53,393 nt of DNA. It comes from Chitinophagaceae bacterium (GTDB lineage Bacteria > Bacteroidota > Bacteroidia > Chitinophagales > Chitinophagaceae). Positions 41,943-50,421 of this stretch are shown in pieces; position 1 is the first letter of the stretch; every line of letters begins with the position of its first letter. Below the pieces are notes generated by a model, which was not told the origin of the DNA, did not search any database, and saw only the letters and a list, made by a program, of their open reading frames with translations. The position numbers were made by a program, and so were the translations under genes. The stretch spans positions 1 to 53,393 of the forward strand of contig CANCEU010000015.1 in NCBI GenBank assembly GCA_947375185.1, in the 5' to 3' direction.

Positions 41943-44297
41943 ATGTCAAAAAACTTACTAATCGTTGAGTCGCCTGCAAAGGCAAAGACCATTGAGAAAA
42001 TTTTGGGAGAAGAGTTTGAAGTACGCAGTTGTTATGGTCACATTCGTGATTTGGAAAAAAATGATATGGGTATTGACTTGAAAAACAAGTTTGCACCTAG
42101 ATATATGGTCCCAAGTGAAAAGGAAAAAGTGGTTAAAGAATTAAAGTCCATGACTAAGAAGGCCAAGGAAGTATGGTTGGCATCGGATGAGGATCGTGAA
42201 GGAGAAAGTATTAGTTGGCACCTAGCCGAAGTTTTAGGTTTGGATCCAAAAAAAACTAAGCGTATCGTATTCCATGAAATTACAGCCCCTGCCATTAAAA
42301 AAGCAGTTGAAAATCCACGTTTAATTAATATGGATTTAGTGGATGCACAGCAAGCGAGAAGGATATTAGATAGAATTGTTGGTTTTGAATTAAGCCCCGT
42401 ATTATGGCGCAAAATTGGAATGCAACGTAGCTTAAGTGCTGGTCGTGTACAAAGTGTTGCTGTTAGATTAATTGCTGAAAGAGAAAGAGAAATTAACCAA
42501 TTCATTCCTGAAAGTGTATTTAAAGTATCTGCTTTGTTTACAGCACTTGATATCAATAAAAAGAAAGTAAAATTCAAAGCAGACGGCCCTCAAAAGTTAA
42601 CCACTGCAGGTGCCGCTGAAAAATTCTTGTCCGAATGTAAGGGAGCAACCTATATGGTTAAAGATGTTACTGTAAAAGACGGAAAACGTACGCCATCAGC
42701 TCCTTTCACTACTTCAACCTTACAACAAGAAGCCTCAAGAAAATTAGGATATAGTGTAAGTAAAACTATGTTACTTGCTCAAAAATTATACGAGAGTGGT
42801 AAGATAACTTATATGAGAACGGATAGTATTAGTTTGAGTGAGACAGCGATGGATGCAATTAAAACAGAGATCAATTCAAGCTTTGGCGCCAACTATTATC
42901 AACCACGTAAGTTTAAAAATAAAAACGAAAGTGCACAAGAAGCACACGAAGCCATCAGACCTTCTTATATGAATGAATCAAAGGTGGACGATGCCGACAC
43001 TAACCGTTTGTATGAATTAATCTGGAAACGTACGATTGCATCTCAAATGAGCGATGCTGCTTTTGAAAAAACGACTGCAAAAATTGAAATTTCAACAAAC
43101 AAAGAAACCTTAACAGCAAGTGGTGAAGTAATGAAATTTGATGGTTTCTTGAAAGTATATTTGGAAGGCAAGGATGAAGATGAAATTGATGAAGAGGACG
43201 AAAATACTGAAGCAATTTTACCACCTTTAGCAAAAGGACAAGTATTAGATTTTGTAAGCATGACAGGCCTAGAACGCTTTAGTCGCGCTGCTTCCCGTTA
43301 TACCGAAGCAAGCTTGGTTAAAAAATTAGAGGAGTTAGGCATTGGCCGTCCAAGTACTTACGCGCCTACTATTACGACAATTATGAAACGTAATTATGTA
43401 GAGAAAAAAGAAAAAGAAGGTGTTAAAAGAGTATATCAAATTTTATCTTTAAACATTAAGGATGAAATTAAAACCGAGGAAGCATCTGAAATTACTGGTG
43501 CAGAAAAAAACAAACTCTCTCCTACCGATTTAGGATTAGTTGTTACTGATTTTTTAAAGTTAAACTTCCCTAAAGTAATGGATTTTGGCTTCACCGCTAA
43601 AATTGAAGGTGAGTTTGATGAAATTGCATTAGGCAAATTAAAATGGAGTAAAATGTTAGAGGAGTTTTACAACCCTTTCCATGAAACCATTGAACATACT
43701 TTAGAAAATGCAGAACGTGCTAAAGGTGAGCGAGAATTAGGATTTGATCCAATAAGTGGCAAGAAAGTGATTGCAAGAATGGGACGTTATGGCCCAATGG
43801 TGCAAATAGGACATCAAGATGAGGAAGAAAAGCCAAAATTCGCAAAATTAAAAGCTTCTCAAAGCATTGAAACCATCAGTTTTGAGGATGCAATGGAACT
43901 TTTTAAATTACCAAGAACCCTAGGCCTGTTTGAAGAATCTGAAGTGACTGTAAATATTGGTCGCTTTGGCCCTTATGCTGCTCATGACAAGAAGTTCTAC
44001 TCCTTAAACAAGGAAATGGACCCTTATACAGTAAGTCTCGAGGAATTGACTCCAATGATTGCTGAAAAACGTAAGGCAAAAGACGAACGCACTATTAAAG
44101 TATTTGAAAAAGAGAAAATTCAATTATTAAGAGGCCCTTATGGTCCATATATTAAACAAGGTCTTCGCAATTTCAAATTAACTAAAGAGCAACAAGAAAA
44201 AGTAGAGACCTTAACTATCGAAGAAGTAAAAGAAATTATTGAAGAATTAAAAAAGAACCCTCCTCGTAAAACTGCACGTAAAAAGAAAGCTTCTTAA
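41943..44297 (+). CDS. topA: DNA topoisomerase I
   Basis: Relaxes negative supercoils as a type IA topoisomerase. I start it at the ATG 41943 (MSKNLLIVESPAKAKTI), 784 residues, since the longer frame starts with TTG. The N-terminal TOPRIM domain has ESPAKAKT and WLASDEDREGES. The catalytic tyrosine lies in ITYMRTDSI (Y290). The C-terminal 170 residues show repeats such as GRYGPMVQIG, GRFGPYAAH and GPYGPYIKQG, replacing the zinc ribbons of E. coli, and end in a lysine-rich tail. Confidence 0.97.
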   Translation: MSKNLLIVESPAKAKTIEKILGEEFEVRSCYGHIRDLEKNDMGIDLKNKFAPRYMVPSEKEKVVKELKSMTKKAKEVWLASDEDREGESISWHLAEVLGLDPKKTKRIVFHEITAPAIKKAVENPRLINMDLVDAQQARRILDRIVGFELSPVLWRKIGMQRSLSAGRVQSVAVRLIAEREREINQFIPESVFKVSALFTALDINKKKVKFKADGPQKLTTAGAAEKFLSECKGATYMVKDVTVKDGKRTPSAPFTTSTLQQEASRKLGYSVSKTMLLAQKLYESGKITYMRTDSISLSETAMDAIKTEINSSFGANYYQPRKFKNKNESAQEAHEAIRPSYMNESKVDDADTNRLYELIWKRTIASQMSDAAFEKTTAKIEISTNKETLTASGEVMKFDGFLKVYLEGKDEDEIDEEDENTEAILPPLAKGQVLDFVSMTGLERFSRAASRYTEASLVKKLEELGIGRPSTYAPTITTIMKRNYVEKKEKEGVKRVYQILSLNIKDEIKTEEASEITGAEKNKLSPTDLGLVVTDFLKLNFPKVMDFGFTAKIEGEFDEIALGKLKWSKMLEEFYNPFHETIEHTLENAERAKGERELGFDPISGKKVIARMGRYGPMVQIGHQDEEEKPKFAKLKASQSIETISFEDAMELFKLPRTLGLFEESEVTVNIGRFGPYAAHDKKFYSLNKEMDPYTVSLEELTPMIAEKRKAKDERTIKVFEKEKIQLLRGPYGPYIKQGLRNFKLTKEQQEKVETLTIEEVKEIIEELKKNPPRKTARKKKAS

Positions 44298-44434
44298 TTG
44301 ATTGTCTTTTTTTAAAAAATATCAACTTGTAAATAATCAATACATCCCAATACTACACTTTTCTTCGCTACGGCATTATATTGAAAATCCGCTAGTGATA
44401 TTCAATACAATTACTGAAGCCATGAATTTGAGCC

Positions 44435-44469
44435 AAAAAAAAGGGATGCAAATTGCATCCCTTTTTTTT
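44435..44469. terminator. Bidirectional terminator between topA and the desaturase gene
   Basis: Eight A then GGGATGCAA (44435-44451), central A, TTGCATCCC then eight T (44453-44469): perfect 17-bp arms. It lies 138 nt after the topA stop and 17 nt after the desaturase stop. The rest of the 188-base gap (44298-44434) holds nothing I can support. Confidence 0.88.
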
Positions 44470-44485
44470 AAGTATTTGGAAATGA

Positions 44486-45580
44486 CTAAGCCACTGAAGG
44501 CTTACTCATAGATCTTAAAAAATTGACATGCGCTTTTATAGCACTAATAACGGTTGGGTATTCAATGTAATTTAATTTAAAATCAGCACATGCTTCTTTT
44601 ACAATTTTTGAAATGGCTGGATAATGCACATGTGAAATTTTAGGGAATAAATGGTGTTCAATTTGAAAATTCAATCCACCTACTAACCAACTAACCAATT
44701 TGCTTTTTGTTGCAAAATTTGCAGTAGTTTGAATTTGATGTGCTGCGAATTCGTCTGGCATTTTATTTTCAGGTTGAATAGCAACAGGAAATGAAGTGTC
44801 GTCGACAGTGTGTGCCAATTGAAATACAATACTTAATACAAAACCGGCAACGAAAGTTGCAATTAAGAATCCAACCAACCAACTTACCCAACCCAACATG
44901 TAAATTGGCAATATAACAAATACGGCTGCGTGGTATATTTTTACAATCCAGAATTCAAAATGTTCAGCAAACGTCATGCTTTTAAAAGAAATTGACCCTA
45001 TCTTTTTAGAGAAATATTTTTTATAGTCCGCAAAGAAAATCCAAAAAATATACAATAACATATATAATACCCAAAAATAAATATGCTGAAAGCGATGAAC
45101 AAGATAATGCTTTTGAGTTGGCGCCATTCTCATTAATACACCTACCTCAATATCATCATCAACTCCATCAATATTGGTGTAAGTATGATGTATGGTTACA
45201 TGCTTCATACCCCACATAAATCTGCTCGCTCCTAATACACTAATTGAAGATGACGCTAATTTATTTAACCAGGCATACTTACTAAAGCTACCGTGACTTC
45301 CATCGTGCATTACATTAAATCCAATGGCGGCAATCAAACTTCCAAAAAATGCACATTCAATAATTGCAAAAATGGTAGGAGGTGTAAAAAACACCAAATG
45401 TACATACGTAATTAAAAACAACCCTACTAAAATAATTGCTTTTGAAAATAGTTTAAAATTTCCGGTTCCTTTTATTTCATGTTGTTCTAAATATTCATTC
45501 ACTCTTCTTTTTAATTCTGCGTGTAATGACTTTGTCGCTACTGGAAATTTGGGGGTAGAAAAAGTTTCGTTCGTTTGCAT
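44486..45580 (-). CDS. Membrane fatty acid desaturase
   Basis: Introduces a double bond in fatty acyl chains using a di-iron centre. I start it at the ATG 45578-45580 (MQTNETF), 364 residues; the longer start is TTG. Three histidine boxes are visible: HDGSHGS (box 1), HHTYTN (box 2) and QIEHHLFP (box 3). The third box Q-x-x-H-H is that of front-end (delta-5/6 like) desaturases, although no cytochrome b5 domain is fused. There are about four membrane segments. A TATCTTTA box (45600-45607) lies 19 nt upstream on the minus strand. Confidence 0.9.
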   Translation of the reverse strand: MQTNETFSTPKFPVATKSLHAELKRRVNEYLEQHEIKGTGNFKLFSKAIILVGLFLITYVHLVFFTPPTIFAIIECAFFGSLIAAIGFNVMHDGSHGSFSKYAWLNKLASSSISVLGASRFMWGMKHVTIHHTYTNIDGVDDDIEVGVLMRMAPTQKHYLVHRFQHIYFWVLYMLLYIFWIFFADYKKYFSKKIGSISFKSMTFAEHFEFWIVKIYHAAVFVILPIYMLGWVSWLVGFLIATFVAGFVLSIVFQLAHTVDDTSFPVAIQPENKMPDEFAAHQIQTTANFATKSKLVSWLVGGLNFQIEHHLFPKISHVHYPAISKIVKEACADFKLNYIEYPTVISAIKAHVNFLRSMSKPSVA

Positions 45581-45599
45581 ATGGTTCAAAAATGATACA

Positions 45600-45607
45600 T
45601 AAAGATA
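45600..45607 (-). promoter_or_regulatory. -7 box of the desaturase gene
   Basis: TATCTTTA on the minus strand, 7 of 8 to TAnnTTTG, 19 nt before the ATG. The adjacent 12-bp palindrome AGCTAATTAGCT (45606-45617) and hairpin ATAATAAA/TTTATTAT (45659-45678) occupy the rest of the gap to the plus-strand gene. Confidence 0.4.
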
Positions 45608-45782
45608 GCTAATTAGCTTAATTTAAGCTGTTAAAAATCAATAAATTGTGCTGAACGAATAATAAATCAGTTTATTATGTAATTTATAATACTATATATC
45701 CACACCTATGGGATAACTAATGGTTATTAATATCAGAAAAAAGCTGTTGATTTGAATAATTATAACCCCATTTATTTTATTC

Positions 45783-46655
45783 ATGGATAACGAAAAAGAG
45801 ATAAAAGCACTGTTTAGATTGATCGATGATCCTGATGAAGAAATATTCAATACTATTTCAAATAGGCTATTAAATTACGGAACACCTATCATTGCTGATT
45901 TAGAAAATTTATGGGAAAATACATTGGAAGAATCAATATTAGAGCGTATTGAACTAATGATCTATAAACTTAGATTACAAGATTTAAAAGAAGCTTTTTC
46001 AGTTTGGAAATCTACTCCAACTCCGTCTTTATTTGAAGGCGCATTGTTAGTAAACAAGTTTCAAAATCCCGAGATTGCCATTGATACATTGCGTCATCAA
46101 ATGGAAAAAATAAGAAGAAACATTTGGCTCGAACTAAACAACTATCTGACTCCCCTTGAACAAGCTAATGTATTAAGAAATATATTATTCAATTACTACC
46201 AAATAAAAGGAGTTGAAGTAAACTATGAAAAACCAGAAGAATTTTTAATTTCTGCTCCCCTTCTTTCAAAAAAAGGAAATGCATTTTCTAATACCATTTT
46301 ATATGCAGAACTATGCAATCAATTGGAATTACAAGCTGCTTTCATCAATATTCCAAAGCAATGTATAATTGCATTTTACACGCCCGACTGGGATGAAACT
46401 GAAAATTACCCTCACCCTCAGGAGTATATTCAATTTTATGTTGAAGGAACAACGGGCCACCCTTTTTCTCAAAAAGATTTAGACCAATATTTTACAAGAT
46501 CAAACATTACTCCCAAAAATAATCACTACAAGCAGTTATCAAATGTAGGTATCATTAAAAAATTACTTTTGGAAATGGCAAAATGTTATTCAAGTCCAAT
46601 TTTACAATATAAACAGCAGGATTTAACTGATTTGGCAAATAATTTAGAAGCGTAA
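45783..46655 (+). CDS. SirB1-family transglutaminase-like protein
   Basis: A 290-residue cytoplasmic protein. The C-terminal half (about 130-260) resembles the SirB1/Transglut_core2 domain, with SKKGNAFSNTILYAELCNQL and QAAFINIPKQCIIAF in place of the usual GNPISL and GVxFPGHF patterns. The N-terminal part is helical (IDDPDEEIFNTISNRLL, SLFEGALLVNKF), and the canonical catalytic cysteine is not obvious. Function is unknown. Its TAA is followed directly by the ATG of ogt, so the two are very likely translated from one message. Confidence 0.75.
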   Translation: MDNEKEIKALFRLIDDPDEEIFNTISNRLLNYGTPIIADLENLWENTLEESILERIELMIYKLRLQDLKEAFSVWKSTPTPSLFEGALLVNKFQNPEIAIDTLRHQMEKIRRNIWLELNNYLTPLEQANVLRNILFNYYQIKGVEVNYEKPEEFLISAPLLSKKGNAFSNTILYAELCNQLELQAAFINIPKQCIIAFYTPDWDETENYPHPQEYIQFYVEGTTGHPFSQKDLDQYFTRSNITPKNNHYKQLSNVGIIKKLLLEMAKCYSSPILQYKQQDLTDLANNLEA

Positions 46656-47159
46656 ATGGAGACCATTGTAACACATATTTACCACAGCCCAATTGGTCAA
46701 TTAAACATTACCGCCGAAGACGGATGTATTACAGAATTAGGATTCAACGATTCATTCGATAATCAAGCATACACCGATCATGATAATAATTTACCCGAAG
46801 TAATTCATCAATGTGTTGATGAACTCATTGAATATTTCGCAGGAACAAGAAGAGAATTTACAGTGCCTATTAACCAAGAGGGGACTGATTTTCAACAAAA
46901 GGTATGGAAAGAATTATACGAACTCCCATTTGGTAAGACCTTGAGTTATGCTGACCTTGCAAAAAAGTTAGGAGACCCTAAAGTAATAAGAGCAGCCGCT
47001 GCTGCAAATGGTAAAAACAAAATAGCAATCATTGTGCCTTGCCATAGAATTATTGGTACCGACAAATCTTTAGTAGGATATGCTTGGGGAAAGGGTCGCA
47101 AAAAATGGCTACTGCAACACGAATTTAGATTGGCACTTGGCGTTCAAACACTTTTTTAA
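46656..47159 (+). CDS. ogt: Methylated-DNA-protein cysteine methyltransferase
   Basis: Removes alkyl groups from O6-alkylguanine to its own cysteine. The 167-residue protein has the suicide motif IVPCHRIIG (C129) and the DNA-binding helix-turn-helix SYADLAKKLGDPKVIRAAAAANGKN. It begins right at the stop of the SirB1-like gene (TAA then ATG), with no intergenic base. The N-terminal part (1-75) is divergent, as usual in Ogt. Confidence 0.94.
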   Translation: METIVTHIYHSPIGQLNITAEDGCITELGFNDSFDNQAYTDHDNNLPEVIHQCVDELIEYFAGTRREFTVPINQEGTDFQQKVWKELYELPFGKTLSYADLAKKLGDPKVIRAAAAANGKNKIAIIVPCHRIIGTDKSLVGYAWGKGRKKWLLQHEFRLALGVQTLF

Positions 47160-47178
47160 GCCTTGGAAAAATAGGTGG

Positions 47179-47661
47179 TTATTTCAAAATTGAACCGTCA
47201 AATCCAAATGGTAATAAATTGGACGCCGAGTTTAATACCATCACTTCACCACTCATTCCTGAAAGAATAATTTTAATAGGTGCACCATATCTATTTTCGT
47301 AATCTAACAAAGACTGTCTACACATCCCGCATGGCGAAATAGGCTCAATAGAATCCTTCCCAAGGGGCTGATAGCTAATTGCCATTGTAATAATAGAAAG
47401 GTCAGGAAATTGACTCCCAACGCTGTTTAACAATGTTCGCTCGGCACATATCCCAACAGGGAAACTTGTACTTTCTTGATTTGACCCGATTACAATTTTT
47501 CCATTAGATAATCGAGCTGCTGCACCAACATAAAAATTGGAATAAGGCGCATATGCAGTTTTTGTTGCTTCTTTAGCAGCCACAAGTATCTCCTGATCTT
47601 CAACACTCAATTCACTAGCATTTGCTAATAAATGATATTCAAACTCGAATTTTTTACGCAT
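47179..47661 (-). CDS. cdd: Cytidine deaminase
   Basis: Deaminates cytidine and deoxycytidine to uridines. The 160-residue protein has the zinc motifs CAERTLL (C72, E74) and PCGMC (C111, C114), with the N-terminal pattern YAPYSNFYVGAAARL. It follows lepB by 4 bases on the same strand and is probably cotranscribed. It converges with ogt, 19 bases between stops. Confidence 0.94.
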   Translation of the reverse strand: MRKKFEFEYHLLANASELSVEDQEILVAAKEATKTAYAPYSNFYVGAAARLSNGKIVIGSNQESTSFPVGICAERTLLNSVGSQFPDLSIITMAISYQPLGKDSIEPISPCGMCRQSLLDYENRYGAPIKIILSGMSGEVMVLNSASNLLPFGFDGSILK

Positions 47662-47665
47662 CTGC

Positions 47666-49177
47666 TTATTTAATAAGATTAAACAATCTGTTCCATCTCA
47701 CTGACTTACTATAACTAAACCATATTAATGCTGAACGTCCTACGATGTGCGTTTCCGGCACAAAACCCCAAAAACGACTATCCTGGCTTCGATGACGATT
47801 ATCTCCCATCATCCAGTAATAGTTTTGCTTAACTGTGTAATTGGTTGCTTCAACTCCATTTAAAACGAATCGTCCATTTTTTTTCTCAAGACTATTGTGT
47901 TCATAAGTGCAAATCAAACGACGATATAATTCGATGGTACTATCATTCAAAATGATAACATTACCCTTTTTAGGAATTCGTATTGCTCCAAAATTATCAA
48001 TTGTCCATGGGAAATGAACAACATCATTCGGGAATGTATACCCTACCGTATTTTCTTCATAGAAATTTACCGACTTTACAAAAGGCAATTTATTCAATGC
48101 AATGGCAGCACTTGCTGTCATATTTATTTTAAAGGTATTTGGCCTGCCGTCAACGGGTTGAAAATCGGCAGTTGCTTCAGCAATATTAATTCCTAAGCTA
48201 TCCTCTATATAATCTTCAGGAATAGGCTTACCATTAGTTTCAACTAGGTATTCAGTTTGCGCATTATCTGCCACATAAGCAGGTTGCCCATTTACCCACA
48301 AATGACTATTCTTTACTTGAATAATGTCGCCAGGAATACCAACGCATCTTTTAATGTAATTATCGGTCTTATCTATTGGGTGAACTAATATTGGGTATTG
48401 TGCATTTAGTTTTTCTCTATCTCCATTAAACTCAGGACTTCTTAAAACATCGTAGTAAGGAATCTTACTACCAAACTCTGGTAAATTGATAATAGTATCA
48501 CCTGCAGGAAAATTAAATACAACCACATCGTTTCTTTTAATATCTCTAATTTTCGGCAACCTTGTATAATCCAATTGAATCCATTTTACATAAGAAGGTG
48601 TTGTAACTGAACCTGGCAATGTGTTATGTACAAATGGAAAAGATAAAGGTGTTTGAGGTATTCTAGCACCAAATGTTACTTTATCAACAAACAAAAAGTC
48701 ATTTACTAATAAGGTTTTTTCCATACTCTCGGTTGGAATCACATATGCTTCAAATAAAAATGTTCTAATTAAAGTTGCAGCCACAACTGCAAAAACAGCA
48801 GCATCAACCCATTCCCTTGAAATGGACTTATGATAATGTGCCAATGCATCAGTACCATGCCACTTTTCATTTTCGGAATATCCTAAATATGGCAAATATA
48901 TAAATGGAACAAAAACAGTTAGTGTATGATGAATTAGGCTAACTCTTTTAAAATGCATTACAAATATGATCGAAATCCATAAGGTTACAAATTGACCTAA
49001 AATAGGTATCAGTTGTAACCAAAACCAAAATTTAGAAATTTTACATAACTTAACTACTTCCCAAGTATTGTAAATTGGAATGATTGCTTTCGCACTTTCA
49101 ACCCCTGCCTTTTTCAACATTGCATAAATACCTATATGCCATCCCAACCAAAAGATTATTAATAAAACGATTCCCAT
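47666..49177 (-). CDS. lepB: Signal peptidase I, long form
   Basis: Cleaves signal peptides from exported proteins. The 503-residue length is typical for Bacteroidota. The N-terminal part has three or four membrane segments (about 2-22, 52-72, 85-98 and 124-146). The S26 domain follows with S151 in PTESMEKTL (nucleophile), K276 in NYIKRCVGIPGD (general base) and the box E segment MMGDNRHRSQDSRFWGFVP. A large insertion of about 150 residues lies between the lysine region and the C-terminal box. A -7 box lies 23 nt upstream, overlapping the pdhB terminator. Confidence 0.95.
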   Translation of the reverse strand: MGIVLLIIFWLGWHIGIYAMLKKAGVESAKAIIPIYNTWEVVKLCKISKFWFWLQLIPILGQFVTLWISIIFVMHFKRVSLIHHTLTVFVPFIYLPYLGYSENEKWHGTDALAHYHKSISREWVDAAVFAVVAATLIRTFLFEAYVIPTESMEKTLLVNDFLFVDKVTFGARIPQTPLSFPFVHNTLPGSVTTPSYVKWIQLDYTRLPKIRDIKRNDVVVFNFPAGDTIINLPEFGSKIPYYDVLRSPEFNGDREKLNAQYPILVHPIDKTDNYIKRCVGIPGDIIQVKNSHLWVNGQPAYVADNAQTEYLVETNGKPIPEDYIEDSLGINIAEATADFQPVDGRPNTFKINMTASAAIALNKLPFVKSVNFYEENTVGYTFPNDVVHFPWTIDNFGAIRIPKKGNVIILNDSTIELYRRLICTYEHNSLEKKNGRFVLNGVEATNYTVKQNYYWMMGDNRHRSQDSRFWGFVPETHIVGRSALIWFSYSKSVRWNRLFNLIK

Positions 49178-49200
49178 AAAAAGTGTTTGTTTAACTATAA

Positions 49201-49208
49201 CAAAAATA
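49201..49208 (-). promoter_or_regulatory. -7 box of lepB, overlapping the pdhB terminator
   Basis: Perfect TATTTTTG on the minus strand, 23 nt before the lepB ATG. It includes the T-run of the pdhB terminator. Confidence 0.5.
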
Positions 49209-49230
49209 TCCCTTTGTGAGGGATATTTAT
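49201..49230 (-). terminator. Terminator of pdhB
   Basis: Perfect 10-bp stem AAATATCCCT (49204-49213) / AGGGATATTT (49219-49228), read on the minus strand with T5 tail. It lies 76 nt past the pdhB stop. Confidence 0.75.
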
Positions 49231-49303
49231 AAAAAAGATTGTTAATTGACTCATTCCTAATGTAAAAGGTCGAAATGAAGTACTAATAGTTCAAATAAGT
49301 ATA

Positions 49304-50290
49304 CTATTTATATTGACGAAGTACTTCTTTTACCAAATTTACCGATCTAGCGATATCAGGTATAGCCAATGCTGTTAAGTTAGGTGCATAGTGCATTGGA
49401 GCATCCGCGCTTGTTATACGGCGAATGGGTGCATCTAAATAATCAAAACCTTCCTTTTGTATACGATAAGATAATTCTGAAGAAACAGAAGCAAATGGCC
49501 ATTGTTCTTCAATAATTACCAACCTATTTGTTTTCTTAACGCTAGTTAACACAGTCATCCAGTCTAAAGGACGTATGGTTCTTAAATCAATAACCTCTGC
49601 GCTGATTCCTTCCTTCTCTAATTCTGCTGCAGCACCTAATGCCACTTTCATCATTTTATTATAAGAAACAATGGTAACATCAGTACCTGCTTTTTTAACA
49701 TCCGCTAACCCAAGTGGGATATAGTATTCTTCATCTGGAACATCCGACTTATCACCATACATCACTTCACTCTCTAAAAACATAATTGGATCTTCCTCAT
49801 AACGAATTGCTTGCTTTAATAAGCCTTTTGCATCATATCCATTTGATGGAGATACTACTTTGATACCTGGAATGTTCGCTAAATAACTTTCAAAAGCTGT
49901 AGAGTGTTGTGCCCCTAATTGACCTGCACTACCATTAGGGCCTCTCATTACAATTGGACAACCAATTTGACCGCCACTCATTGCTAACATTTTACTCGCT
50001 GTATTTAAAATCTGATCTAATGGCAATACGGCAAAGTTCCATGTCATAAACTCAACAATCGGTCTCAATCCATTTTGAGCAGCACCTACCGCAACAGCGG
50101 TAAATCCTAATTCTGAAATGGGTGTATCAATAATACGCTTTGGGCCAAATTCAGCTAGCATACCTTGGCTTACTTTATAAGCACCATTGTATTCTGCAAC
50201 TTCCTCTCCCATTAACAAAACGCGTTCGTCTCTTCTCATTTCCTCGTTCATCGCCTCACGCAAGGCTTCTCTAAATGCAATTGATCGCAT
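49304..50290 (-). CDS. pdhB: Pyruvate dehydrogenase E1 component, beta subunit
   Basis: Works with an alpha subunit (not in this window) in thiamine-diphosphate-dependent decarboxylation of pyruvate (or another 2-oxoacid) for the dehydrogenase complex. I start it at the ATG 50288-50290 (MRSIAFREALREAM), 328 residues, the conserved beginning, since the longer frame adds 28 residues that include terminator sequence. Motifs include MGEEVAEYNGAYKVSQGML, DTPISELGFTAVAVGAA, MTWNFAVLPLDQI and PFASVSSELSY. A branched-chain 2-oxoacid role is possible. Confidence 0.93.
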   Translation of the reverse strand: MRSIAFREALREAMNEEMRRDERVLLMGEEVAEYNGAYKVSQGMLAEFGPKRIIDTPISELGFTAVAVGAAQNGLRPIVEFMTWNFAVLPLDQILNTASKMLAMSGGQIGCPIVMRGPNGSAGQLGAQHSTAFESYLANIPGIKVVSPSNGYDAKGLLKQAIRYEEDPIMFLESEVMYGDKSDVPDEEYYIPLGLADVKKAGTDVTIVSYNKMMKVALGAAAELEKEGISAEVIDLRTIRPLDWMTVLTSVKKTNRLVIIEEQWPFASVSSELSYRIQKEGFDYLDAPIRRITSADAPMHYAPNLTALAIPDIARSVNLVKEVLRQYK

Positions 50291-50352
50291 GGTATGAATA
50301 TATTTTGAGTGCGAAATTAGCGATTTTGATAAGAAAAATAGCGGTTTTATGC

Positions 50353-50388
50353 AAAAAAAATCCCCCTCCGACAAGTCGAAGAGGGATT
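50353..50388 (-). terminator. Terminator of the TonB-dependent receptor gene
   Basis: On the minus strand AATCCCTCTT-CGA, loop CTTG, TCG-GAGGGGGATT, with two G-U pairs, followed by a run of T (50353-50360). It lies 34 nt past the stop and 62 nt before the pdhB start. Confidence 0.85.
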
Positions 50389-50421
50389 CTCAAGGCTAAC
50401 CCACCTTTAAGGAATTAAAAT

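Noticed and set aside
44302..44511. Plus-strand ORF of 69 codons after topA
   Set aside because: It runs through the bidirectional terminator and into the antisense of the desaturase gene, and shows no family pattern.
50291..50374. Longer start for pdhB
   Set aside because: The added 28 residues are encoded partly by the terminator of the receptor gene; family proteins start at MRSIAFREAL.
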